This document shows positions 8,051 through 15,390 of a stretch of DNA of 17,039 nucleotides, one piece after another (position 1 is the first letter of the stretch; every line of letters starts with the position of its first letter). Source of the stretch: Candidatus Fermentibacteraceae bacterium (GTDB taxonomy: Bacteria; Fermentibacterota; Fermentibacteria; Fermentibacterales; JCC-6); the NCBI GenBank assembly GCA_021162285.1, contig JAGGYZ010000060.1, forward strand, positions 1 to 17,039. The letters are read 5' to 3'. The position numbers and the translations under genes were made by a program. The notes under the pieces are model-generated. The model did not search any database. It was given only the letters and a program-made list of their open reading frames with translations, and was not told the DNA's origin.

Positions 8051-8080
8051 AGTATGCATACCAGAAACATAAGCAATCAA
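8051..8080 (-). promoter_or_regulatory. Weak candidate promoter for the protease operon
   Basis: On the minus strand TTGATT (8075-8080) is followed after 18 nt by CATACT (8051-8056), about 55 nt upstream of the YugP gene start. The -10 match is fair and overlaps one of two short palindromes here, so the site could be bound by a regulator. It is the only promoter-like sequence in the gap 7996-8094. Confidence 0.35.
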
Positions 8081-8094
8081 GGATCAAAACCGCG

Positions 8095-8805
8095 TCAATT
8101 CAGCACAAGGTCGACACACCTGACACAGGTTCTGTGCCGTGTTGAACTGCTCAGAGCTCTTTCAACAGGCTTCTGAAGTGCAGGCAGGTCCTTCACATGA
8201 AGAGCCAGCCTGAAAACTCTTCCACCGGAAAATACTGCAGGACCGGCAGCAGCCCAAAACCTGCTGCACAGCCTTTTCCACGGAGTTCTGCTTGCGAAGA
8301 CCACTGCAGGTACTGTGTATCTGTCTCCATCTGAGAATTCTATGGACCACCTGTTCTCTATCCACTTGAAAGGAAACTGCTTCAAGGCCTCCCTGGTTCC
8401 CGTGCTGTACATCCAGGCAGGAGCTGTAAACCCGGAAGGAGGTTTGCCGAGAACATCCGACATTATTCTGTAGCCCTCACTGATCCTTGCTTCTGCCTCA
8501 GCAGCTGCCAGTTGAAGAAACTCCCCTTCTCCCTCGGTCAATAACCTGCCCTCCAGAGAAAACCTGCCGGAGTCGCCAAGGTGATACAACCCGTGCTGAG
8601 CAATTTCAACGCCGGCACTGTCCAGTTCACGAAGCCATGAGCAGAAATCCGGAAACCTGTCGATCCGTCCGGCATTGTGAAAATCCGGGACCACCAGCAT
8701 GGTGAAGTTTGCACCTGCTCTCTGCATTATCAAACTGACCAGAGCTTTTGACCGATCAAACATCACCGGCGTAACATCGTGCAGAGAAACAAGAATCTTC
8801 TTCAC
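8095..8805 (-). CDS. DUF2334-type polysaccharide deacetylase-like protein
   Basis: 236 residues. The fold is that of carbohydrate esterase family 4-like deacetylases: SLHDVTP (7-13) carries the N-terminal Asp of the metal site, GVEIAQHGLYH (65-75) the HxxxH pair (H71 and H75), and GFTAPAWMYS (around 125-135) the usual third motif. There is no signal peptide, so either it acts in the cytoplasm or it is exported by another route; DUF2334 members may act on sugars or polysaccharides, and the substrate here is unknown. The start is GTG at 8805-8803, overlapping the TAG of metG by one base (TAGTG), and no good Shine-Dalgarno precedes it, so translation probably depends on ribosomes finishing metG. 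It is the last gene of the metG operon. Confidence 0.72.
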   Translation of the reverse strand: MKKILVSLHDVTPVMFDRSKALVSLIMQRAGANFTMLVVPDFHNAGRIDRFPDFCSWLRELDSAGVEIAQHGLYHLGDSGRFSLEGRLLTEGEGEFLQLAAAEAEARISEGYRIMSDVLGKPPSGFTAPAWMYSTGTREALKQFPFKWIENRWSIEFSDGDRYTVPAVVFASRTPWKRLCSRFWAAAGPAVFSGGRVFRLALHVKDLPALQKPVERALSSSTRHRTCVRCVDLVLN

Positions 8806-10790
8806 TAACGGATCGTATCCCCCGGTTTTGCATCAGGCCCGGGTTCCACCAGAAACACCCCGGACTCTCCGTCGCTTGCCATAAGCATCCCGTGGCTGAC
8901 AACGCCGCAGAGCTTTGCAGGCTTCAGATTGCAGACAACAGCTACAAGGCGATCCTGGAGTTGTTCCTTCGTGTAGTACGGTTTCATCCCCGCAACAACG
9001 GTTCTCACCATATCCCCGGTATCCACCTGTATTTTATAGAGCTTCTTTGCCTTTTTTATATCCTCAACACTGAGGATTCTGCCCACTTTGAATTCAATTT
9101 TCAGAAAATCCTCAAAATCGACCAGTGACGCGGGCTGCTCTTCAGCAGGTTTATCCTGTTCGTTCATAACCTCCTCAAACCCTTCTTCCAGCTTACTGAA
9201 AAGTATTTCGGCGCGGTTTAAACTGTGACCCGGTTCAAGCAGGACTCTGCCGGCATCGGACCATTTCAGGTTTTCAAGACCAAGCATTTTTCGAATTTTC
9301 TGTGCGGAAAATGGTATAAAGGGTTCGAAAATCACCGCAAGGGAAGCGCAGAGATTCAGACAGGAAGCAACGGTAACCGCACACTGCTCGGGATCAGTCT
9401 TAAGCGACTTCCAGGGCTTGTGTGTATCAAAATACCTGTTCCCTTCCCTGGCGAGGTCCATTGCCAGAGCCACTGCTTTTTTAAACTTGAATGACTCAAG
9501 CAGAGAGGCAACCTCTCCAGCAGTTTCGACAGTTTTCGCATGCAGCGCTTCATCAGTGGCAGCATCCGGAACTTTCCCGTCAAACTTGCTTGCTGTAAAT
9601 TTCAGTGTTCTGTTAACAAAATTACCAAGAACATCTGCAAGCTCGTTGTTTCTTGACCTGTACTCTGTCCACGAAAAATCTGAATCTCTGGTTTCGGGAG
9701 AATTTACCGCCAGTGCATAACGCATTGGATCGGGCGGGAAGTGCTTGAGGTAGTCACCCATACCTATCCCTGTACCCCGGCTGGTGGAAAACTTCCGTCC
9801 TGAAATGTTAAGGAATTCGTTGGCAGGAACATTCCATGGAAGGGTATAGTTCCCCAGACCGTGCAGAAGAGAGGGTTCAATAATACAGTGGAAAACTATG
9901 TTGTCTTTGCCTATGAACTGAACAAGCCTTGTGTCCGGATCCTGCCAGTACTTTTTCCACTCGTCAGGTTCTTTTCCAGCTTTGCTGAAATACTCTCTGG
10001 TACTGCTGATGTAACCAAGAACTGCTTCAAACCATACGTAAAGAACCTTGCCCTCAGCCTCTTTAAGGGGGACTGGAACACCCCACGAAATATCGCGGGT
10101 AATCGCTCTCTCACGAAGACCATCACCAAGCCAGCTGTTACAGTACTTCAGTACATTGGGTTTCCAGTCAGTCTGCTTCCCCAGCCATCCTTCCAGCCAC
10201 TGCTGGAAACGGTCGAGAAGTAAAAACCAGTGTTTGGTCTCTCTGGCTTCCGGAGTTGAACCGCAGATTCCGCATCTGGGATTGATCAGCTCAAAAGGTT
10301 CGGTCCAGGTGCCGCAGCTTTCACACTGATCTCCCCGGGCATCTTCGGATCCGCATTTGGGGCAGGTTCCGTTTATGTACCTGTCCGGCAGGTATCTTTT
10401 GCAACTGGGACAGTAAAACTGTTTCATATTTCTGGGTACTATGTAGCCCTTTTCCAGCAGGTCCAGAAAAACACTCTGCGCAAACTCAGCATGCTCAGGG
10501 CGGGTAGTTCTTGAAAAATTATCAAAACTGATTCCGAATCTGCTGAAATCGTCGGCAATGATTGAATGGTACAGATCCACCACTTCCATGGGAGTTATGC
10601 CCATTTTTTCCGCAGTTATCGTTATGGGAACTCCGTGTTCATCTGTACCGGAACAGAAAAGTATGTCGTGCTCGCGCATTCTCATGAACCGTACATATAT
10701 ATCAGCTGGAAGGTACGCTCCTGCAAGATGTCCCAGATGCAGTGGTCCGTTTGCATAGGGAAGTGCACTGGTTACCATGTATCGAGACAT
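8805..10790 (-). CDS. metG: Methionyl-tRNA synthetase with C-terminal tRNA-binding domain
   Basis: 661 residues, a full-length class I synthetase that charges tRNA-Met with methionine. Visible in order: PYANGPLHLGHLAG (11-24) with HLGH at 18-21 (HIGH motif), the zinc domain with paired Cys at C127/C130, C143/C146, C156/C159 and C173/C176 (eight Cys, the two-zinc type), YVWFEAVLGYI (251-261), GKDNIVFH (294-301), and KFSTSRG (333-339) in place of KMSKS. After the anticodon domain, residues from about 560 on (DFLKIEFKVGRILSVEDIKKA-like start, ending in a GVVSHGMLMA motif) form the OB-fold tRNA-binding domain of the dimeric bacterial enzymes. The start ATG overlaps the TGA of ricT by one base (TGATG), so the two are translationally coupled. 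A normal, complete gene. Confidence 0.98.
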   Translation of the reverse strand: MSRYMVTSALPYANGPLHLGHLAGAYLPADIYVRFMRMREHDILFCSGTDEHGVPITITAEKMGITPMEVVDLYHSIIADDFSRFGISFDNFSRTTRPEHAEFAQSVFLDLLEKGYIVPRNMKQFYCPSCKRYLPDRYINGTCPKCGSEDARGDQCESCGTWTEPFELINPRCGICGSTPEARETKHWFLLLDRFQQWLEGWLGKQTDWKPNVLKYCNSWLGDGLRERAITRDISWGVPVPLKEAEGKVLYVWFEAVLGYISSTREYFSKAGKEPDEWKKYWQDPDTRLVQFIGKDNIVFHCIIEPSLLHGLGNYTLPWNVPANEFLNISGRKFSTSRGTGIGMGDYLKHFPPDPMRYALAVNSPETRDSDFSWTEYRSRNNELADVLGNFVNRTLKFTASKFDGKVPDAATDEALHAKTVETAGEVASLLESFKFKKAVALAMDLAREGNRYFDTHKPWKSLKTDPEQCAVTVASCLNLCASLAVIFEPFIPFSAQKIRKMLGLENLKWSDAGRVLLEPGHSLNRAEILFSKLEEGFEEVMNEQDKPAEEQPASLVDFEDFLKIEFKVGRILSVEDIKKAKKLYKIQVDTGDMVRTVVAGMKPYYTKEQLQDRLVAVVCNLKPAKLCGVVSHGMLMASDGESGVFLVEPGPDAKPGDTIR

Positions 10791-11815
10791 CAGGGTTTCC
10801 TCTCTTTGTTGCTCTTCCTTCTGTATCGCCCGTATCCTCTGTTTCTACTCTTTTTCTCCGGCTTCGTTTTGTTGCCATCTGATCTGGCTGTGTTTGCGAC
10901 AGTCTTTGAAATGATTTTCTCACCGATAGTGCGGATTTCGAGGGGATTGATTACAGGCACCGGGGGCAGCGCAGTCATCGTCCGTCTTCTGTGAAAATCT
11001 TCAATGGGTAAAAGCTCCTCCTCACCTGAACCTTCCCACTGAATGGTTACATTCTCTCTGAAAATATCAATGCTTTTTACCAGTGCCGACAGGCCGTTAA
11101 CCTTTAATTTAAGCCCGGCTCTGGGATATGTTCTTGAAGCCTTGTGGTAAAACTCTGTTTCATACTCAAGACAACACATCAAACGACTGCATGCACCGGA
11201 AACCTTGCTGGGGTTTGGGGACAGATGCTGATCTCTGACGGACTTAAGCGTTACAGATTTGAATTCGTTGAGAAAGCCTGCACAACACAGCTGCCTGCCG
11301 CAGATTCCAACACCATCTTTGTATTTAGCGTCATCCCGAACACCTATCTGGCGCATTTCAATTCTTGCTCTGAACGCAGAAGCCATGTCGCGGACAAGCC
11401 CTCGGAAGTCAGTTCTCTGGTCTGCAGTAAAGAATATCCTGATTCTGTTTCTGTCCAGCTGGGATTCACAGTCGGTAAGCCGCATATCCAGATTACGAAC
11501 CTTTACTCTTGCCGCACAGTGTTTTAAAACTTCTTTTTCAAATTCACGATTTGCTTTAAAGTCTTCCATATCTGCAGGTGTTGAAACCCTCAGGAAGTTG
11601 CCTTCTATTCTGTCTATGTTGCTCTCGGAGGGTGACATTTTCGCAACCACTCTACCCATGTCCTCTCCACGGTCAACCGATACAACAACCATCTCACCCA
11701 TGTTTACAGGTTTACCGCTTCTGTTGGCGAACGTAAGCAGTCTTCTGGACTTAAACGCCAGCTGAAGGATTTCAAACGGTTGTTTTTCCATCGTAAGAAC
11801 ATCCTCATCTTTCAT
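10790..11815 (-). CDS. ricT: RicT/YaaT family protein (PSP1 domain)
   Basis: 341 residues from the ATG at 11815, one base after the holB stop; an upstream in-frame ATG at 11878 would lie inside holB and is rejected. RicT is part of the Ric complex that in Bacillus helps RNase Y mature mRNA and binds [4Fe-4S] clusters; outside Firmicutes the role of PSP1 proteins is less known. Visible: EMVVVSVDRGEDMGRVV (41-57), typical of the PSP1 N-terminal part, then GVGICGRQLCCAGF (168-181) and GACSRLMCCLEYE (207-219), with six Cys (172, 177, 178, 209, 214, 215) that match the family Cys pattern. A PSP1 C-terminal domain follows to about 275, then a Lys/Arg-rich tail from 316 that could bind nucleic acid. 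It lies between holB and metG. No ricA or ricF is in the window. Confidence 0.9.
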   Translation of the reverse strand: MKDEDVLTMEKQPFEILQLAFKSRRLLTFANRSGKPVNMGEMVVVSVDRGEDMGRVVAKMSPSESNIDRIEGNFLRVSTPADMEDFKANREFEKEVLKHCAARVKVRNLDMRLTDCESQLDRNRIRIFFTADQRTDFRGLVRDMASAFRARIEMRQIGVRDDAKYKDGVGICGRQLCCAGFLNEFKSVTLKSVRDQHLSPNPSKVSGACSRLMCCLEYETEFYHKASRTYPRAGLKLKVNGLSALVKSIDIFRENVTIQWEGSGEEELLPIEDFHRRRTMTALPPVPVINPLEIRTIGEKIISKTVANTARSDGNKTKPEKKSRNRGYGRYRRKSNKERKP

Positions 11816-11816
11816 T

Positions 11817-12872
11817 TTAATTTCCGATCCTCCGGGACCCTGCTGCCGCTGCAGAAAAAGCCATGGAAGGAGACACATTGGCCTTCAACCGTATTTCACA
11901 ATCCCGGAAAAGCACCTCCATCCGCTGAAAAACAGTGTCATCTGCATTGTCTGCAGAAGGTGCAGTCTTCCGGCTCAAAGGCTGAGCTCCAATCAATACC
12001 CTCCTCTGATCGTGAACAAGTGATATCATATCAGTACACAGAGAAAGAACACCTTCGCGGCCAAGTTTTCTTGATAATTTCTCTATCTCTGCAGCCAGTT
12101 CCATGTTCCCCATAGACCTGTTGAATATAAGGTTGAAAACTTTCTCTGCCTGATTGCTGTCTTTTATCTTTTCCCTGCTCATTACCAGAGCGGGTCCTGG
12201 ACAGCCTCCGGAAACCAGTGCTATTCTTGATGCTTCTTCCGCAGGGACCCCGCGCTTCTGAAGCAGCTCCTCCACCATGGAATTGCTGAGTCTTCCAAAC
12301 CTTACCGTATGCGCTCTTGATCTCACTGTGGGAAGCAGACCCGAAACCCTTGAAGTGATCAAAATGATAAGGGTCCCTGCCGGTGGTTCCTCCAGAGTTT
12401 TCAGTATGGCGTTGGCAGCCTCTCTCCTTAACCGGTGTGCATCGTAAATGATCTCGACATAACCATGTCCCTCAAAAGACTTTCGTGACAGTCTGTGTGC
12501 CACCTCCCGCATCTGATCAATTGAAATGTATGTGTTGCCGGGAAAACGAAGAGGCGTTATTCCATCTTCAGCCCTGACTTTGAATAAATCAGCAAAGTTC
12601 TCTGGCTTCGTGGTTTTCATACCGGGCAGAGTTATCCTTACATCCGGATGTACCAGACCATCAATCTGCCGGCAATGTCTGCACTGACCGCAAAATCCGT
12701 TTTCAACCTCCGTACAGATTCTTGCCTTTGCCAGGTCAAGAGCCGCAGTAAGTCTACCGCTTCCATCAGGACCTGCAAGAATGTAGGCATGTGCAAGCCT
12801 GTTACTCTGAACGGCGGAAGCAAGTAGTCTTTTGGGCTGATCCTGACCTTTCAGATTTGAAAACAGTTCCAT
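11817..12872 (-). CDS. holB: DNA polymerase III delta-prime subunit
   Basis: 351 residues. Part of the clamp-loader that puts the beta clamp on primed DNA. Visible: LKGQDQPKRLLASAV (7-21), HAYILAGPDGSGR (28-40) where the Walker A Lys is replaced by Arg40 (delta-prime does not bind ATP in E. coli, so this is expected), the zinc knuckle C53, C61, C64, C67 (the spacing of the E. coli subunit), a Walker B-like IIYDAHRL (141-148), NAILKTLEEPPAGT (154-167) and TVRSRAHTVRF (182-192) with SRA at the place of the SRC arginine motif. GGAG lies five bases before the ATG, two bases after the stop of the EnvC-like gene. Normal length. It is followed by ricT with a one-base gap. Confidence 0.95.
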   Translation of the reverse strand: MELFSNLKGQDQPKRLLASAVQSNRLAHAYILAGPDGSGRLTAALDLAKARICTEVENGFCGQCRHCRQIDGLVHPDVRITLPGMKTTKPENFADLFKVRAEDGITPLRFPGNTYISIDQMREVAHRLSRKSFEGHGYVEIIYDAHRLRREAANAILKTLEEPPAGTLIILITSRVSGLLPTVRSRAHTVRFGRLSNSMVEELLQKRGVPAEEASRIALVSGGCPGPALVMSREKIKDSNQAEKVFNLIFNRSMGNMELAAEIEKLSRKLGREGVLSLCTDMISLVHDQRRVLIGAQPLSRKTAPSADNADDTVFQRMEVLFRDCEIRLKANVSPSMAFSAAAAGSRRIGN

Positions 12873-12874
12873 AT

Positions 12875-13996
12875 CTACTCCAGATACTCGAGGGGATTCA
12901 CCGGCTCACCTGCACGGCGTATCTCAAGGTAACATCCTGATCTCCCACCGGGAAGAGCACCCGTCATCCCAAGAAATGTTCCGGTATCAACCGTTTCTCC
13001 CCGTTCCACAGCCAGGCTGCCGAGGTGGGCATATACACTGTAGTAACCGTCAAGATGGTCAAGAATTATCATTCTTCCCATGTTGAGAAATTCCCTGGCA
13101 TACAACACAACTCCCGGGCCGATGGTTGAAACTCTTGCGGAATTACCTGCAACAGCTATTGAAATGCCGTCGCTTACCGTTTCCGTTCCGTAGACCGTGT
13201 CCTGATCAATGCCGAACTGCCTTACAACAGTACCTCGTACCGGCCAGATAACGGCGCCCCGGTTTACGGTAAAGAAAGCGCTGGAAGAAACATCTGCAAG
13301 GGGCACTGAAGCAGTTGAAACGCTTGACCTTAGAGTGGTTACAAAAGCAGAAAGCTGCTGCCTCCTCTGCTCCATAGCTTCGGCGGAATCTCTGGCTGCT
13401 ACAATTTCGCTTTCAAGACTCTGCCTCAAAAGAGTCTGCCTTTCTTCCTCTCTGTATATCCGTTCCTGAGCTTGTTCCATCTCCGATCTTAAAACCCTGA
13501 CCTCCTCCACAAGACTCTCCAGAGAGTCCCGGTAGGCAGAAAGAGAATCTCCCGACTGCTCAAGGTACTGCATCTGTTGTATGGCACTTCCTGCAAGATG
13601 ATCCATGAAAGACATCCGCCTGAGATATCTGCTTATCCCGCCTGGCGCGAACAGAACGGAAGAGCCCACAAGCCGCCTGTGCGAGTAAAGGAACAGAATG
13701 TACTGTTCAACGCCCTGTTCAAGCTCTGCCCTTGCAGAATCGGTGAGGAACCATCTCTGATCAATTGTGTGAATATCCATGGTGATCCTGGCTTCGCTTG
13801 CCGCAAGCTGGTTGTAGTAGCTTCTGGCCGCACCCAGGTGCTCGTGGATACCCTGAAGAATCTCTTCGCTGGAAGCCTGCCTGCTTTCCAGTTCTTCCAG
13901 GTAAACCCGTGTCTGCTCCAGGCGCACATCAAGACTGTCCAGCCCTGCATCTCCAAAAAGAATGAGAGAGACAACCGTAAACACGGCAAAACCCAT
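12875..13996 (-). CDS. EnvC-like murein hydrolase activator (coiled coil plus degenerate LytM/M23 domain)
   Basis: 373 residues. An N-terminal signal/anchor helix (about 1-15) precedes long coiled-coil regions (about 20-100 and 150-225; runs rich in Glu, Gln and Leu), then a LytM (M23) fold from about 250 (WPVRGTVVRQFG) to the end. The fold lacks the zinc ligands: the usual HxGxD motif is VSDGISIAV (274-282), only H324 remains in YAHLGSL, and the last His is replaced in CYLEIRRAGEPVNP (355-368). E. coli EnvC has the same kind of loss (LYFEIRR) and activates amidases instead of cutting peptidoglycan, so this protein is probably an activator of cell-wall amidases at division. No amidase gene or FtsEX is seen here. 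GGAG lies six bases before the ATG. Upstream of it, after metK, is a 45-bp spacer with a hairpin. Confidence 0.82.
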   Translation of the reverse strand: MGFAVFTVVSLILFGDAGLDSLDVRLEQTRVYLEELESRQASSEEILQGIHEHLGAARSYYNQLAASEARITMDIHTIDQRWFLTDSARAELEQGVEQYILFLYSHRRLVGSSVLFAPGGISRYLRRMSFMDHLAGSAIQQMQYLEQSGDSLSAYRDSLESLVEEVRVLRSEMEQAQERIYREEERQTLLRQSLESEIVAARDSAEAMEQRRQQLSAFVTTLRSSVSTASVPLADVSSSAFFTVNRGAVIWPVRGTVVRQFGIDQDTVYGTETVSDGISIAVAGNSARVSTIGPGVVLYAREFLNMGRMIILDHLDGYYSVYAHLGSLAVERGETVDTGTFLGMTGALPGGRSGCYLEIRRAGEPVNPLEYLE

Positions 13997-14017
13997 CAGT
14001 TACTCCGGCAATGTTTA

Positions 14018-14033
14018 CAGGCAAAGCTGCCTG
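14018..14033 (-). repeat. Small perfect hairpin between metK and the EnvC-like gene
   Basis: A perfect 6-bp inverted repeat, CAGGCA-GCTT-TGCCTG on the minus strand. TAAACATT follows, with no U-tract, so it is not a normal terminator; it may protect or process the metK mRNA end. It is the only feature in the 45-bp spacer. Confidence 0.45.
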
Positions 14034-14041
14034 GGCACTTT

Positions 14042-15202
14042 CTACTTAAGCAGTATTGAAGCAAGTTCCTCTGCCTTGTCGGTTCTTTCCCAGCTGAAGC
14101 TGCCATCTTCACCGGGAATTCTGCCAAAATGACCGAAGGCTGCAGTCTTTCTGAAAATAGGTTTCTGCAGTCCCAGCAGATGGATTATCTCGTAAGGCTT
14201 CAGCGGGAATACTTCCCTTACCGCCGTTTCAATATCGAACACATTCCCCACCCGTTCCGTACCAAAAGTATCTACCCGCACACTGACCGGCTCAGGTTTC
14301 CCTATGGCATAGGCAAGCTGAATCTCGCACCTGTCGGAAACACCGGATGCAACAATGTTCTTAGCAATGTATCTTGCCATGTAGGCTGCACTGCGGTCAA
14401 CCTTGGTACAATCTTTCCCACTGAAAGCACCACCGCCATGACGACCCATACCGCCGTAGGTGTCTACGATTATTTTCCTTCCGGTAAGACCGGTGTCTCC
14501 GTCAGGGCCCCCGATAACAAACCGGCCTGAAGGGTTGTAGAGAAAGTCTCCGCTCCATTCGAGGTATGGAACAAAGTTTTCAAGAACAGGAGTAATTACC
14601 TTGTCCCTGATTTCGCTCTGCATGAACTGATTCTCCGCTTCTTCAGAATGATGAACGGACATCAGTATCTCGTGAATACCAACAGGCCTGCCATCTTCGT
14701 ACTGAATGGTCACCTGACTTTTAGCATCTGGTCTGGCCCACTTTATTTCGCCGCTTTTTCTTGCCTCGCTCAGCCGTTCAAGAAGCCTGTGCGCAAGGTG
14801 AATAGGGTAGGGCATCAGAGCTTTGGTTTCGTTGCACGCGAAGCCGAACATCAACCCCTGATCGCCGGCTCCTTCATTGCTGATGACACCCTTGTCGATA
14901 TCCGAAGACTGGGCATGCAGCCTTATCTGATAGTCATTCTTCTCGAAATGAAAACCTATTTCGGGGAGGGTGTAACCAATGTCTCTTACAGTATCTTTTG
15001 CCAGTTTAACATAATCCACTTCACCGTTTGCCTTTACTTCGCCGGCAAGAAGGCAGAAGTTAGTTGTTACCAGCGTCTCGCATGCCACATGTGCTCCCGG
15101 GTCAAGGGCGAGATGAGCGTCAAGCACTGCGTCGGATATCTGGTCACAAACTTTATCGGGGTGTCCTTCTGAAACGGACTCACTGGTAAACAGTTTTCTC
15201 AT
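14042..15202 (-). CDS. metK: S-adenosylmethionine synthetase
   Basis: 386 residues from the ATG at 15202, with GGAG six bases upstream (GGAGACTTCC-ATG); earlier in-frame ATGs at 15214 and 15232 lack a fitting ribosome site. It makes SAM from methionine and ATP. Visible: TSESVSEGHPDK (6-17), GAGDQGLMFG (around 113-122, the ATP-loop motif), GGPDGDTGLTGRKIIVDTYGG and GGGAFSGKDCTKVDRS, and YAIGKPEPVSV in the C-terminal part, all standard for bacterial MetK. It is full length. The mRNA leader holds a SAM-II-like riboswitch and an intrinsic terminator, and a promoter lies just upstream, so its expression is likely under SAM feedback. The next gene on the same strand is the EnvC-like protein. Confidence 0.98.
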   Translation of the reverse strand: MRKLFTSESVSEGHPDKVCDQISDAVLDAHLALDPGAHVACETLVTTNFCLLAGEVKANGEVDYVKLAKDTVRDIGYTLPEIGFHFEKNDYQIRLHAQSSDIDKGVISNEGAGDQGLMFGFACNETKALMPYPIHLAHRLLERLSEARKSGEIKWARPDAKSQVTIQYEDGRPVGIHEILMSVHHSEEAENQFMQSEIRDKVITPVLENFVPYLEWSGDFLYNPSGRFVIGGPDGDTGLTGRKIIVDTYGGMGRHGGGAFSGKDCTKVDRSAAYMARYIAKNIVASGVSDRCEIQLAYAIGKPEPVSVRVDTFGTERVGNVFDIETAVREVFPLKPYEIIHLLGLQKPIFRKTAAFGHFGRIPGEDGSFSWERTDKAEELASILLK

Positions 15203-15230
15203 GGAAGTCTCCATTCCTCTCAACAAGTAC

Positions 15231-15256
15231 AAAAAAGAGCCGTCGTCCGACGGCCC
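15231..15256 (-). terminator. Intrinsic terminator in the metK leader
   Basis: On the minus strand an 8-bp stem GGGCCGTC/GACGGCTC (one G-U pair) with loop GGAC is followed directly by TTTTTT. It lies between the riboswitch-like element and the metK start, 28 nt upstream of the ATG, so it probably serves as the expression platform; it may also stop read-through from the carboxyltransferase gene. A second GCCGTC, 14 nt upstream of the stem and overlapping the end of the aptamer, could pair with the same right arm. Confidence 0.85.
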
Positions 15257-15271
15257 GAGGCATTGGCTGAC

Positions 15272-15325
15272 GGCTTTTTAGCACTTTTTTTAACGTGGTT
15301 GCAATACACCTCAAATCAATCCACC
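15272..15325 (-). ncRNA. SAM-II-like riboswitch in the metK leader
   Basis: Read on the minus strand, the element starts GGTGGATTGATTTGAGG and continues with TGTATTGCAACCACG, TTAAAAAAAG and TGCTAAAAAGCC. It shares with the SAM-II class the elements TGATTT (first loop), GTATTGCA, an A-rich second loop, and GCTAAAAA near the 3' end. A P1 stem forms (GUGG-A-UU with AACCAC, one bulged A), GCA can pair with UGC as the pseudoknot, and GGU with GCC at the outer end; the metX SAM-II I recall has CC/GG here, so the pairing is kept while the bases change. The motif sits in the expected place, ahead of a SAM-metabolism gene. The assignment comes from memory of the class consensus, with no covariance-model search behind it. 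Confidence 0.82.
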
Positions 15326-15333
15326 ATGCATGT

Positions 15334-15362
15334 TATATAATGGAAACACCCGAATCGGTAAA
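15334..15362 (-). promoter_or_regulatory. Promoter for metK
   Basis: On the minus strand TTTACC (15357-15362) is followed after 17 nt by TATATA (15334-15339). A start about 7 nt further would place the first base of the transcript just before the P1 stem of the riboswitch. It lies 28 nt after the stop of the carboxyltransferase gene, giving metK its own transcript. Confidence 0.65.
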
Positions 15363-15390
15363 GGGTTCCATCACTGCAAAACCGTTTCAG

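Noticed and set aside
11144..11765. Two overlapping open frames antisense to ricT
   Set aside because: ricT on the other strand has clear conserved motifs across this stretch; the antisense products are low-quality, Ser/Thr-rich frames.
12753..12771. Walker A Lys to Arg change in holB as a sign of a broken gene
   Set aside because: Delta-prime subunits need not bind ATP and often have a changed P-loop; the zinc Cys and the rest are intact.
14648..15172. Long open frame (174 codons) antisense to metK
   Set aside because: It lies wholly over the well-conserved metK, lacks a ribosome site and has no recognisable domain; its protein is rich in Cys, Phe and His as expected for a shadow frame.
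15340..15380. Terminator directly after the carboxyltransferase gene
   Set aside because: GGAA-CCC can pair with GGG-TGT-TTCC, but with a 3-nt bulge and no T-tract; the metK leader terminator is a far better candidate.
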